A DNA stretch of 26,180 bases from JANQGH01 sp039177555 (lineage in GTDB: Bacteria; Pseudomonadota; Alphaproteobacteria; DSM-16000; Inquilinaceae), in contig JBCDFV010000053.1 of NCBI GenBank assembly GCA_039177555.1, positions 1 to 26,180 of the forward strand, in the 5' to 3' direction. This document shows, in pieces, positions 17,785 to 25,913 of the stretch (positions within the stretch are counted from its first letter, which is position 1; the number at the start of each line of letters is the position of its first letter). Position numbers and translations under genes: made by a program. Under the pieces are notes generated by a model. The model made no database searches, was not told where the DNA came from, and saw only the letters and a list, made by a program, of their open reading frames with translations.

Positions 17785-19359
17785 CTATTCAGCGGCCTGC
17801 CGGGCGGATGGCGGGTCGATCAGCGACCGCCCGGTCATCTCTTCGGGCTGGGCCATGCCCATGATTTGCAGCAGCGTGGGTGCTACATCGGCGAGCCTTC
17901 CGTCATGCAGCCGTGCCCCCTTAACGCCGTCGACCATGACGATCGGCACCTTGTTGGTGGTATGGGCGGTGTGTGGTCCGCCGGTATTGGGGTCACGCAT
18001 GGTTTCGCAATTGCCGTGATCCGCGGTCACCAGCATCGTGCCGCCCTGGGCCGTCACGGCGTCCACAACCCGCCCCAAACATGTGTCGACCGTCTCGACG
18101 GCCTTGATCGCCGCCGGCAGGCTGCCGGTATGGCCGACCATGTCCGGGTTCGCGAAGTTGATGATGATCAGGTCGTATGTGCCGCTATCGACGGCGGCGA
18201 CCAGCTTGTCGGTCACTTCCAGCGCCGACATCTCCGGCTTCAGGTCATAGGTCGCAACCTTTGGCGACGGCACCAGAATGCGGTCCTCGCCCGGCAGCGT
18301 CTTTTCCTCTCCACCGTTGAAGAAGAAGGTGACGTGGGCGTACTTCTCCGTTTCCGCGATGCGCAGCTGCTTCAGGCCCGCCTCGGCGACAACCTCGCCC
18401 AGCACGTGGCGCAGCGACCGCGGCGGAAAGATCGCGTCCATCCACTGTTTCAGCTGGTCTGAATACTCCACCATGCCGCAGGCATCGGCGAAGTGCAGCG
18501 TGTCGCGCGCGAACCCGTCAAAGGCCGGGTCCAGCAACGCCGTCAGGATCTGGCGGGCCCGGTCGGAGCGGAAATTGGCGAACAGCACGCCGTCGCCGTC
18601 CCTCATGCCGGCATACGGGTCGATCACCGTCGGTTCGATGAACTCGTCGCCCGTGTCGGCGTCGTAGGCGGCCTGGATGGCCGACAGGGCGTCGTCGGCA
18701 TGATGGCCTTTGCCAAGCGCGATGGCGTCATAGGCGCGCTTGATCCTCTCCCACCTTTTGTCGCGGTCCATCGCGTAATAGCGGCCGTCGACGGTTCCGA
18801 TTCCGACGTTCTTGAGGTCCTCGATCTCGCGCAGGAACGCCGCCACATACTCCTTTGCCGCCTTCGGCGGGGTATCGCGACCATCCGTGAAGGCATGCAC
18901 CACGACCGGCACGCCGGCTTCGGACACGATACGCGCCAGGGCGGCGATGTGATCCTGATGGGCATGCACCCCGCCGGGCGACATCAGGCCCATCAGGTGG
19001 CAGGTGCCGCCCGTCTGTTTCAGCGCGGCGATGTGCTTGTTGAGGGCCGGGCTGGCGGCGACCTCGCCATCGTCCAGCGCCTTTCGGATCATCAGCAGGT
19101 CCTGCAACACGACCCGGCCGGCGCCCAGATTCATGTGGCCGACCTCGGAATTGCCCATCTGGCCCTTCGGCAGGCCGACCGCCTCCTCAGACGCCTGCAA
19201 GAAGGCGTGCGGCATTTGCCGCCAAAGACCGTCGAAAACCGGGGTCGAGCCGAGCGCGACGGCGTTGTCGTCACGGCCGTCGCGCCAGCCCCAGCCATCC
19301 AGGATGCACAGAACAACGGGACGAGGCCGCGTCGGCGCGGTCGGTTCGCGGTCGGTCAT
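17785..19359 (-). CDS. gpmI: 2,3-bisphosphoglycerate-independent phosphoglycerate mutase
   Basis: The 524-residue product is the manganese-dependent mutase that interconverts 3- and 2-phosphoglycerate. Visible landmarks are VVLCILDGWGWRDGRDDNAV at the N-terminus (first metal Asp), the catalytic serine in KGQMGNSEVGHMNLGAGR, HAFTDGRDTPP, FRSDRARQI, IINFANPDMVGHTG and VTADHGNCETM. The ATG at 19359 is preferred because AAGGA lies seven bases upstream; the ATG at 19377 would add six residues but its GAAGG is immediately adjacent. It is one of the cluster genes found next to rlmH and envC in many alphaproteobacteria. Nothing unusual is seen. Confidence 0.97.
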   Translation of the reverse strand: MTDREPTAPTRPRPVVLCILDGWGWRDGRDDNAVALGSTPVFDGLWRQMPHAFLQASEEAVGLPKGQMGNSEVGHMNLGAGRVVLQDLLMIRKALDDGEVAASPALNKHIAALKQTGGTCHLMGLMSPGGVHAHQDHIAALARIVSEAGVPVVVHAFTDGRDTPPKAAKEYVAAFLREIEDLKNVGIGTVDGRYYAMDRDKRWERIKRAYDAIALGKGHHADDALSAIQAAYDADTGDEFIEPTVIDPYAGMRDGDGVLFANFRSDRARQILTALLDPAFDGFARDTLHFADACGMVEYSDQLKQWMDAIFPPRSLRHVLGEVVAEAGLKQLRIAETEKYAHVTFFFNGGEEKTLPGEDRILVPSPKVATYDLKPEMSALEVTDKLVAAVDSGTYDLIIINFANPDMVGHTGSLPAAIKAVETVDTCLGRVVDAVTAQGGTMLVTADHGNCETMRDPNTGGPHTAHTTNKVPIVMVDGVKGARLHDGRLADVAPTLLQIMGMAQPEEMTGRSLIDPPSARQAAE

Positions 19360-19398
19360 GATCTGGTCCTTCGTCATCCTTCGCCGGCCGATCGTGTA

Positions 19399-19857
19399 TC
19401 AGGGCCGGTGATAGGGGTGGCCGTTCAGTATCATTTGGGCGCGATACAGCTGTTCGGCCAGCATCGCGCGCACCATCATATGGGGCCAGGTCAATCGACC
19501 CAAGCGCAGAACGAGATCCGCGCGTTCACGAATCCGCGCATCAAAGCCGTCTGCGCCGCCGATCAGGAAGGCGATATCGCGGCTGCCGTCGTCTCGCCAT
19601 CCGCCCAGCCGAACCGCCAACTGGATGCTGGTCAGATCCTTGCCGCGCTCGTCCAGGGCCACGACCTTGGCGCCGTCGGGCACCTTGGCCAGCAAGAGGT
19701 CGCCCTCCGCAGCCTTCAGCGCATCGCCCTTGAGGCCCTTCTTCACGTCGACCGTTTGAAGGGTGAGGGGCCAGGGGCTGCGCTCACGATAGCGCTCAAC
19801 CAGTGTATCGACCGCCATATCGCGGTCGCGGCCAACGGCGATCAGCGACAATCGCAT
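19399..19857 (-). CDS. rlmH: 23S rRNA pseudouridine-1915 N3-methyltransferase
   Basis: The 152-residue product is a full-length SPOUT methyltransferase of the RlmH family. It starts MRLSLIAVGRDRD and has VVALDERGKDLTSIQLA near residue 65, the AdoMet-binding FLIGGADGF near 95 and the trefoil-knot end HMMVRAMLAEQLYRAQMILN before GHPYHRP. RlmH methylates pseudouridine 1915 in helix 69 of assembled 70S ribosomes. It sits between rsfS and gpmI on the same strand; the rsfS-rlmH pair is widely conserved. Confidence 0.97.
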   Translation of the reverse strand: MRLSLIAVGRDRDMAVDTLVERYRERSPWPLTLQTVDVKKGLKGDALKAAEGDLLLAKVPDGAKVVALDERGKDLTSIQLAVRLGGWRDDGSRDIAFLIGGADGFDARIRERADLVLRLGRLTWPHMMVRAMLAEQLYRAQMILNGHPYHRP

Positions 19858-19896
19858 GTCTGTATCTGCATTCTCTTGGGCTTGACGACAGGTACG

Positions 19897-20301
19897 CTAG
19901 GCAGTCGTCGTTGGCGCGGGCGGCGGTTCAGCGCCCCACATCTTCTCAATGTTGTAGAAGGCCCTGATCTCGGGGCGGAACAGGTGGATGATCACATCGC
20001 CGGCGTCGATCAGCACCCAATCGGCCTGGGTCTTGCCCTCGGCCGAGATCGGCCTGACGCCGGCCTGCTTCAGCTTCTCCAAGAGATGTTCCGCCATGGC
20101 GCCGACCTGCCGTGTCGACCGGCCGGACGCAATCACCATCGCGTCGGCAATGCTGGTCTTGCCGACGAGATCGATCACGATCACGTCTTCGGCTTTGTCG
20201 TCTTCCAGAGAGGCGGTGGCGATATCGAGGGCCGCCTTTGCGGCCGGTGTCGGTGCCGGCGATTGTGTCGCCGGACGGGCGGGTTCGGGGCGCGAAGCTA
20301 T
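19897..20301 (-). CDS. rsfS: ribosomal silencing factor RsfS (start codon unusual)
   Basis: The protein holds the RsfS domain: ASLEDDKAEDVIVIDLVGK, SIADAMVIASGRSTRQVGA, then DWVLIDAGDVIIHLFRPEIR before AFYNIEKMW. RsfS binds uL14 on the 50S subunit and blocks subunit joining. The domain clearly begins before the first GTG (20184), yet between the in-frame TGA (20311-20313) and that GTG there is no ATG, GTG or TTG. Candidates are ATA at 20301, used here (134 residues, with GAGGTAAGG upstream, four bases after the nadD stop), or CTG at 20208 (about 103 residues). A start at 20184 (95 residues) would remove the conserved LEDDKAED segment. Function is firm; the start is not. Confidence 0.9.
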   Translation of the reverse strand: MASRPEPARPATQSPAPTPAAKAALDIATASLEDDKAEDVIVIDLVGKTSIADAMVIASGRSTRQVGAMAEHLLEKLKQAGVRPISAEGKTQADWVLIDAGDVIIHLFRPEIRAFYNIEKMWGAEPPPAPTTTA

Positions 20302-20305
20302 GGCC

Positions 20306-20914
20306 TTACCTCATCCTTCTTTGCGGGGCGATAATGTGCGCCGCCCCGTTTGCGCGTATCTCGGTCGCCGACGCTGTGTGTTGCCGTATCGTGAGGAACA
20401 CCCAAGCGGGCGGCGCAGACCCGGGCAGCGTGTGCGCGCATGTCCCTGGCCAGCGATCTCGGGCATATCGCCGTGCGGCCGTGCCCGACAAAGCCTTAAG
20501 AGAATAGGTGGGTCGATCGAACACCGCAATGGGAACGCTGTTAAAGATCCGTGTCCAATTCTGCCAGGCGCGGATCTGGTTCAGATTGTCGGCGCCCATC
20601 AGCCAGACGAAGCGGGTTCTGTGAAAGCGCGCGCGGAGTTTGGCCAGCGTTGCCGCGGTAAACCGGGTCGCCAAATCGCGTTCGAGGCTTGAGACCACGA
20701 TGGCTGGATGGTCGGCGACCAGCCGTGCACGGGCCATGCGGTCCTCAAGCGGTGCCATGCCCTGGACCGGCTTCAACGGATTTTGCGGCGACAGCAGCCA
20801 CCAGACGGCATCCAGGTTCAGCCGGCGCAGGGCCTCCAGGCTGATATGGCGGTGACCGTCATGGGCCGGATTGAACGAACCGCCAAGAAGCCCGACCCGC
20901 AGGCCGGACCACAA
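20306..20914 (-). CDS. nadD: nicotinate-nucleotide adenylyltransferase
   Basis: The 202-residue product carries the nucleotidyltransferase signature GLLGGSFNPAHDGHRHIS near residues 8-25 (His18 and His21 of HxGH), LSPQNPLKP near 41, FVWLMGADNL near 102 and the C-terminal SATEIRANG motif. It transfers AMP to nicotinate mononucleotide in NAD synthesis. The start is a TTG at 20914 with GGTGGG upstream. No in-frame ATG or GTG exists between the proA end and the domain, although the frame is open upstream and could start at a CTG near 20962. Its stop lies four bases before the proposed rsfS ATA start. Confidence 0.93.
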   Translation of the reverse strand: MWSGLRVGLLGGSFNPAHDGHRHISLEALRRLNLDAVWWLLSPQNPLKPVQGMAPLEDRMARARLVADHPAIVVSSLERDLATRFTAATLAKLRARFHRTRFVWLMGADNLNQIRAWQNWTRIFNSVPIAVFDRPTYSLKALSGTAARRYARDRWPGTCAHTLPGSAPPAWVFLTIRQHTASATEIRANGAAHIIAPQRRMR

Positions 20915-20958
20915 AGACCCACCGTAAGGACCCGGCGGCGCGAACGGACCGCGAGATT

Positions 20959-22251
20959 TCAGGGCCGAACCTGACCCTGGCCGCGGACGATGTATTTATA
21001 CGTCGTCAGCTTCTCGGCCCCGACCGGCCCTCTGGCATGCAGCCTGCCGGTGGAAATCCCGATCTCCGCGCCCATGCCGAACTCGCCACCATCGGCGAAC
21101 TGCGTCGACGCGTTGTGCATCACGATGGCGCTGTCGACGGTGTTGAGAAACCGGTCGGCCGCATCCTGGTCCTCGGTCACGATGCTGTCGGTGTGGTGAG
21201 AACCGTGGCGCTCGATATGGTCGAGGGCTTGATCCAGCCCGTCGACCTGCCGCACGGCCAGAACGGCGTCCAGATACTCCGTGTCCCAATCCTCGTCCAG
21301 CGCCGCCGCCACGCGGCTGTCGAGCGCCTGGGTCGCCGCATCGCCCCTGATTTCGCAACCCTTGGCGATCAGGGCATCGAGAATGCCGGGCAGCACGGCC
21401 GGCGCAGCCGTCCGATCGATCAGCAACGTTTCAGCGGCGCCACAGATGCCGGTACGGCGCATCTTGGCGTTGACCGCGATCGCTTTGGCCTTCTCTGGGT
21501 CCGCGTCGCGGTGGACATAGACATGGCAAATGCCGTCGAGATGGGCGAGCACCGGCACCCGGCTCTCATCCTGAACCCGGGCGATCAGAGACTTGCCGCC
21601 GCGCGGCACGATGATGTCGATCAGCCCTTGGGCCTTCAGCATGGCGCCCACGGCGGCCCGGTCGCGTGTCGGCACCAGTTGGATCGCCTCGGTCGGCAAT
21701 CCCGCCTCGGCCAGCCCGCTTGCCAAGGACGCGGCAATCGCGCGTGAGGAATGGAAGCTCTCCGAACCGCCGCGCAGAATGGCGGCGTTGCCCGCCTTCA
21801 GGCACAGCGCACCGGCGTCGGCGGTGACGTTGGGCCGGCTTTCATAAATGATGCCGACGACGCCCAGCGGAACCCGCACGCGCGCGATGTCCAGCCCGTT
21901 GGGCCGCTGCCAGCGGGCCAGCTCCTCGCCGACGGGGTCCGGCAGTGCGGCGATCGCCTCCAACCCTTGGGCCATCGCCTCGATCCGGTCGGCGTTCAGC
22001 GCCAGCCTGTCCAGGAACGCGCCCGTCAGCCCGTTTTGCTCGGCCACGGCAACATCCTTGGCGTTCGCCGACAGGATCTGGTCCGCATCTTCGCGCAGCG
22101 ACCTTGCCATGGCTTTCAGCGCGCGGTCCTTCTGGTCCGACGACGCCGATGCCAGCAGGCGCGCGGCCTCACGCGCCCGCTTGCCCATCGCGGTGATCAG
22201 GGCGATCGGGTCCTCGGTTTCGTCAAAGGCCTCTTGAACGGCGGCAGTCAC
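20959..22251 (-). CDS. proA: gamma-glutamyl phosphate reductase
   Basis: The 430-residue product is an aldehyde-dehydrogenase-fold enzyme that reduces gamma-glutamyl phosphate in proline synthesis. Motifs are VPLGVVGIIYESRPNVTADA near residue 126, LKAGNAAILRGGSE near 150, VPRGGKSLI near 218, and the catalytic cysteine in MRRTGICGAAETLL near 268. NASTQFADGGEFGMGAEIGI and TTYKYIVRG mark the C-terminus. The GTG at 22251 has AGGGAAG upstream. It is the first gene of the long minus-strand cluster. proB, often the upstream partner, is absent here and replaced by a GFA-family gene. Confidence 0.97.
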   Translation of the reverse strand: MTAAVQEAFDETEDPIALITAMGKRAREAARLLASASSDQKDRALKAMARSLREDADQILSANAKDVAVAEQNGLTGAFLDRLALNADRIEAMAQGLEAIAALPDPVGEELARWQRPNGLDIARVRVPLGVVGIIYESRPNVTADAGALCLKAGNAAILRGGSESFHSSRAIAASLASGLAEAGLPTEAIQLVPTRDRAAVGAMLKAQGLIDIIVPRGGKSLIARVQDESRVPVLAHLDGICHVYVHRDADPEKAKAIAVNAKMRRTGICGAAETLLIDRTAAPAVLPGILDALIAKGCEIRGDAATQALDSRVAAALDEDWDTEYLDAVLAVRQVDGLDQALDHIERHGSHHTDSIVTEDQDAADRFLNTVDSAIVMHNASTQFADGGEFGMGAEIGISTGRLHARGPVGAEKLTTYKYIVRGQGQVRP

Positions 22252-22285
22252 GGTTTCTTCCCTACCGGGTGGATGAGGGGGGCGG

Positions 22286-22291
22286 ACTATA
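22286..22291 (-). promoter_or_regulatory. possible -10 box for the proA cluster
   Basis: TATAGT on the minus strand lies 35 bases upstream of the proA GTG in the 60-base gap after the GFA gene. No clear -35 box is seen. Confidence 0.25.
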
Positions 22292-22311
22292 GGGCAAACA
22301 TGTCGCGGACT

Positions 22312-22776
22312 CTAGATTCCGCTTCGCTGGTGCCATGCCGCGCGAATGGCCCGGAAATCGTCGGGCTGTGCGACCGCCTGAATGCGTCCGTCAGCCAAAC
22401 TGATCCAAGGCTGGGCGCTGCCGGTCCACAGATGCGCGGCCGGGTCTAGCCAGCTCGTGTCGTCCAGCGTGCCGGGCTTCACGTTGATGCTTCCCGGCTT
22501 GCGTTCGGGTCGGTGATAGATGCGCACCCCGCATTCGGCGCAGAAGGCACATTCGACGCCATGGCCGCTGGCACTCGACCGCGTCCAGACCTTCGGCGTG
22601 CCGGACCGCATCGAGAACGCGTCTGAAGGCACCGCCAACGACATGCCGAACGCGCTGCCGGACTGGGTCTGGCATTCGCTGCAATGGCAGGCATAGAGCA
22701 CGAGCGGGGCCGCCGTGATCTGATATCGCAGCGCGCCGCACTGGCAGCCGCCCTCGTAATGCGTGTTCTCGGCCAC
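22312..22776 (-). CDS. GFA family (glutathione-dependent formaldehyde-activating enzyme fold) protein
   Basis: The 154-residue product has the zinc-binding cysteine pattern of the family: CQCGALRY near residue 11, CHCSECQTQSGSAFG near 31 and CAFCAECGVRIYH near 77. The fold is a Cys-rich beta-structure with two zinc sites. The family name comes from one enzyme that joins glutathione and formaldehyde, but most members have no proven activity, so the substrate is unknown. The GTG at 22776 has AGGAGG about seven bases upstream. It follows cydB after 30 bases on the same strand and could be cotranscribed with it. Confidence 0.92.
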   Translation of the reverse strand: MAENTHYEGGCQCGALRYQITAAPLVLYACHCSECQTQSGSAFGMSLAVPSDAFSMRSGTPKVWTRSSASGHGVECAFCAECGVRIYHRPERKPGSINVKPGTLDDTSWLDPAAHLWTGSAQPWISLADGRIQAVAQPDDFRAIRAAWHQRSGI

Positions 22777-22806
22777 CGGGCCCCTCCTGATCGTCGACGC
22801 AGCGCC

Positions 22807-23817
22807 CTAATCGTAGCGCAGTTCCCGCGCCTTGCCGCGAAAGACCGTGTAGGAGAGCACGGTATAGCCGATGATCGCGGGCAACACGAAACAGGTGCCG
22901 ACGAAGATGATGAACAGGCTTTCCGGCGCGCTGGCCGCTTCGTAGATCGTCATCCGTTCCGGCACGACGTAGGGGTAGAAAGAATAGGCCAGGCCGGCAA
23001 AGGCCAGGGCGAACAGGACGATCGCGGTAACGAACGGGATCCACGACCAGCGCTCACCATCGTCCGGCAAATGGCGCAAGGAGACGAAGAGCAGGACGAC
23101 CAGCCCGGCCGAAACCAGAGGCAGGGGCGCGAGCAACAGAACCTCTGGTACGGAGAACCATTTGTCGAAGATCCTGGGGCTGACCAGCGGGCTGGCTAAC
23201 GAGACGGCGGCGATGCCTGCGACCACACCGGCGAGCCCGCGCTTGGCCCAGACCACCGCCCGGGCTTGCAGCCGCCCCTCGGTCTTTAGGATCAGCCAGC
23301 ATGCGCCGATGAACGCATACCCCGCCGTTAGGCAAACGCTGGTGAGCAGCGCGAAAGCAATCGTCTCGGCGGTGTAGTCCAGCCCCATGATGTATAGGCC
23401 CAGCATGAAGCCCTGGGTCAGCGACGCCATCAGCGACCCGACGAAGAACGCGACATTCCAAAGCGGTTTGTGCGACGCCGGCGCCTTGGCCCGGAACTCA
23501 AACGCGACGCCGCGAAGAATAAGGCCGATCAACAACAGGGCGACCGGCAGATATAGGGCCGTAAGGATCGTCCCGTGCGCCGCCGGGAACGCCACCAGCA
23601 GCAGGCCGATGGCAAGAACCAGCCAGGTTTCGTTGGCGTCCCAGAACGGCCCGATCGAGGCGACCATGCGGTCGCGTTCGTCGGCATCGGCGAACGGGAA
23701 CAGGACGCCGACACCCAAGTCAAAGCCGTCAAGCACGACATAGATCAGGATCGACAGCCCCATCAGAAGTGCGAACACGAGGGGCAGCCAGACCGAAGGA
23801 TCGTCAAAAAGGGCCAT
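22807..23817 (-). CDS. cydB: cytochrome bd-type quinol oxidase subunit II
   Basis: The 336-residue product is a multi-helix membrane protein with the CydB/CioB signatures. It begins with YVVLDGFDLGVGVLFPF near residue 26, then DANETWLVLAIGLLL near 58 and EFRAKAPASHKPLWNVAFF near 106. About eight or nine hydrophobic helices are visible. Subunit II pairs with CydA and lacks hemes in most enzymes. It starts six bases after the cydA stop. The last residues are charged (RGKARELRYD) and cytoplasmic-like. Confidence 0.96.
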   Translation of the reverse strand: MALFDDPSVWLPLVFALLMGLSILIYVVLDGFDLGVGVLFPFADADERDRMVASIGPFWDANETWLVLAIGLLLVAFPAAHGTILTALYLPVALLLIGLILRGVAFEFRAKAPASHKPLWNVAFFVGSLMASLTQGFMLGLYIMGLDYTAETIAFALLTSVCLTAGYAFIGACWLILKTEGRLQARAVVWAKRGLAGVVAGIAAVSLASPLVSPRIFDKWFSVPEVLLLAPLPLVSAGLVVLLFVSLRHLPDDGERWSWIPFVTAIVLFALAFAGLAYSFYPYVVPERMTIYEAASAPESLFIIFVGTCFVLPAIIGYTVLSYTVFRGKARELRYD

Positions 23818-23823
23818 GTGCGA

Positions 23824-25206
23824 CTACTCCGCTGGCGCTGCGTGTGTGACGGCGCCGGCCTTGGCGGATGTCGGCGACGGTTCTTGCTGTTTGGCCGCCC
23901 GCCGGGCCAGATAGAACAGGACACCGACGTAAGCCGCGGTCAGCAAGGCGTAGGCGGTCAGATACATGGCCAGGGTCGAAGCAACCATGCCGGCCGAGAC
24001 ATCGCCGACCGCGTCCGCCGTCGCCAAGACACCCTGTACCAGCCAAGGCTGACGGCCGATTTCGGTCGTGTACCAGCCGGCCAGCGTGGCCAGCCAGCCG
24101 GCAAAGCTCATGGCCACCAATCCGCGCGCCAGCCACGGGTTGAAGCGCGCAAAGCCGTCGCGCCGCCAAACCAGCCAGGTGGCCACCCAGGACACCACCA
24201 GCATCGCCAGGCCCGTGCCTACCATGATGCGGAAGGCCCAGAACACCGGTGCGACCGGCGGGTGCAGGACGGTGCCATCCTCGGTAACAAAATCATCCAG
24301 GCCTGGAACGACGCCGTCGGCGCGATGGGTCAGGATCAGGCTGGCGCCGCTGGGGATGCCGACTTCGAACCGGTTCTCGCGCGCCTCCTCGTCCGGCAGC
24401 GCGAACAGCAACAGGGGCACGTGACTGCCGGTTTGCCAGTTGCCCTCCATCGCCGCGATCTTCTGCGGCTGGTATTCCAGCGTGTTCAGCCCGTGTAGAT
24501 CGCCGACGTAGATCTGGACGGGGATCAGCACGGCGGCGAGGGTCACGCCCGTGCGCAGCGCCACGCGCACGCCGTCGGACCGGTCCTTCAACAGCCAGCG
24601 AAAGGCGGACAGCCCGGCCACCAAAAACGCGACCGTCAGACCGCTCGCCAACAGCATATGGGTCAGCCGATAGGGCAGGGACGGGTTGAAGACGATGGCC
24701 CACCAGTCTGTCGCATGGGCGACACCGTCACGCATCTCGAAACCGACCGGCGTGTGCATCCACGAGTTCAGGACCAGGATCCAGAAGGCCGACAAGGTCG
24801 TGCCGACCGCGACCAGGAGCGTGGCCAGCGTGTGCAGCCAGCCGGGCACCCGCGAAAACCCGAACAGCATGATGCCCAGAAACACCGCTTCTAAGAAGAA
24901 GGCCGTCAGCACCTCATAGGCGAGCAGCGGGCCGGCGATGTTGCCGACGGTTTCCATGAAGCCGGGCCAGTTGGTCCCGAACTGAAAACTCATGGTGATG
25001 CCGGAAACCACACCCATCGCGAACGACAGGGCGAACACCTTGACCCAAAATCGGTAGGCCGCCATCCACTTGTCGTCTTGCGACGCGTTGTAGCGCAGCT
25101 TCAGGTACAAAAGCAGCCAGCCGAGCGCGATCGTGATGGTTGGGAACAGGATGTGAAACGAGATGTTCGCGCCGAATTGAATGCGCGACAGGATCAGCGC
25201 GTCCAT
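23824..25206 (-). CDS. cydA: cytochrome bd-type quinol oxidase subunit I, cyanide-insensitive (CioA) type
   Basis: The 460-residue product starts MDALILSRIQFGANISFHIL, the CioA-like form, with H18 the likely heme ligand. Also visible are SFQFGTNWPGFMETVGNIAG, EVLTAFFLEAVFLGIML, LPYRLTHMLLASGL (heme b558 His), NTLEYQPQKIAAMEGNWQT and the IGRQPW motif. The quinol-binding loop is short, as in the cyanide-insensitive branch. The enzyme oxidises quinol and reduces oxygen to water without pumping protons, favouring low oxygen or respiratory stress. GAAGG lies eight bases before the ATG. The regulator gene ends three bases upstream, so regulator, cydA and cydB form one unit. Confidence 0.96.
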   Translation of the reverse strand: MDALILSRIQFGANISFHILFPTITIALGWLLLYLKLRYNASQDDKWMAAYRFWVKVFALSFAMGVVSGITMSFQFGTNWPGFMETVGNIAGPLLAYEVLTAFFLEAVFLGIMLFGFSRVPGWLHTLATLLVAVGTTLSAFWILVLNSWMHTPVGFEMRDGVAHATDWWAIVFNPSLPYRLTHMLLASGLTVAFLVAGLSAFRWLLKDRSDGVRVALRTGVTLAAVLIPVQIYVGDLHGLNTLEYQPQKIAAMEGNWQTGSHVPLLLFALPDEEARENRFEVGIPSGASLILTHRADGVVPGLDDFVTEDGTVLHPPVAPVFWAFRIMVGTGLAMLVVSWVATWLVWRRDGFARFNPWLARGLVAMSFAGWLATLAGWYTTEIGRQPWLVQGVLATADAVGDVSAGMVASTLAMYLTAYALLTAAYVGVLFYLARRAAKQQEPSPTSAKAGAVTHAAPAE

Positions 25207-25209
25207 GGT

Positions 25210-25818
25210 TCAGCCCTTCAGGTCAGGTGATGTGGCGGCGGTGGGCGAACTCTCCGCGGATCGCTTCTTGCGCCGGGGCAGGGACACGATGCTCTCGGTC
25301 TTGTCGACCAGCCGCTGGATCTTGGCACCGAGGGCGAGAAGCTGGACCAGGCGATCGGTTTCCAGGCGGTTCATGTCGCTGTACCAGCCGGTCAAGAGTT
25401 CGATCAGGCGGGAAAGCTCGGCGATGCGCGCATGGGCGTGGCGGTCCTCCGGCGTCGCCGGCTCCTGCATTTGCAGTTCGCGCAGTTTCGACAGTGTCGG
25501 ATCGATCTCGCGCTTTTTGCGCTCGTCGATCAGGGTGCGCACGATCTCCCAAAGGTCGTCCGGCGTGCTGAAATAGTCACGCCGGTCGTCCGGCAAGTGC
25601 TTCAGGCGCACCAAGTTCCAGGCCTGCAACTCCTTCAGCCCCATGGACACGTTGGAGCGCGAGAAACCCAGCCGATCGACGATATCGTCGGCGTTAAGCG
25701 GCCGGTCGCTCAGGAACAAGAGCGCATAGATCTGCCCGACCGTGCGATTGATACCCCAGCGCGAGCCCATCTCGCCGAAATGGAGCACGAAGTCCTGTTG
25801 AAGCGGTGAAAGGCGCAT
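25210..25818 (-). CDS. GbsR/MarR-type winged-helix transcriptional regulator
   Basis: The 202-residue product has a winged-helix domain in its N-terminal half: GINRTVGQIYALLFLSDRP, then NADDIVDRLGFSRSNVSMGL with the recognition helix (residues about 45-65), and the wing HLPDDRRDYFST. The opening FVLHFGEMGSRWGINRTVGQ is typical of GbsR-family proteins. A helical C-terminal part (about 90-180) is probably for dimerisation; the tail is basic and Ser-rich. It sits directly upstream of cydA with a three-base gap, so it probably controls its own unit. The palindrome array at 25824-25849, 6-31 bases before its ATG, is a likely operator. Signal and direction of control are unknown. Confidence 0.9.
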   Translation of the reverse strand: MRLSPLQQDFVLHFGEMGSRWGINRTVGQIYALLFLSDRPLNADDIVDRLGFSRSNVSMGLKELQAWNLVRLKHLPDDRRDYFSTPDDLWEIVRTLIDERKKREIDPTLSKLRELQMQEPATPEDRHAHARIAELSRLIELLTGWYSDMNRLETDRLVQLLALGAKIQRLVDKTESIVSLPRRKKRSAESSPTAATSPDLKG

Positions 25819-25823
25819 TGGCT

Positions 25824-25849
25824 TTCCGGAATTTCAGAAATTTCTGAAA
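25824..25849. promoter_or_regulatory. palindrome array, likely operator
   Basis: TTCCGGAA (25824-25831) is followed by an 18-bp perfect palindrome TTTCAGAAATTTCTGAAA (25832-25849). The array can also be read as three TTC..GAA units (TTCCGGAA, TTCAGAA, TTCTGAA) with centres about 9 bases apart. It overlaps the region where the regulator's ribosome-binding site and promoter should lie, and also a candidate promoter for the divergent gene. A repressor-type site is the simplest reading. Confidence 0.7.
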
Positions 25850-25862
25850 CATCACATAGAAT
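25833..25862 (+). promoter_or_regulatory. possible promoter of the right-edge gene
   Basis: TAGAAT (25857-25862) is a fair -10 box, with TTCAGA (25833-25838) 18 bases upstream as a weak -35. It overlaps the palindrome, so the same protein could control both directions. Confidence 0.25.
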
Positions 25863-25913
25863 GACGGCCGAGCCGCGAAAGTGGCCGGTGCTGATCAGGG
25901 ACAGTTTGTCGCG

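Noticed and set aside
18493..20334. 613-codon plus-strand open frame over gpmI, rlmH and rsfS
   Set aside because: It covers three well-supported minus-strand genes and shows no domain; a by-product of codon usage.
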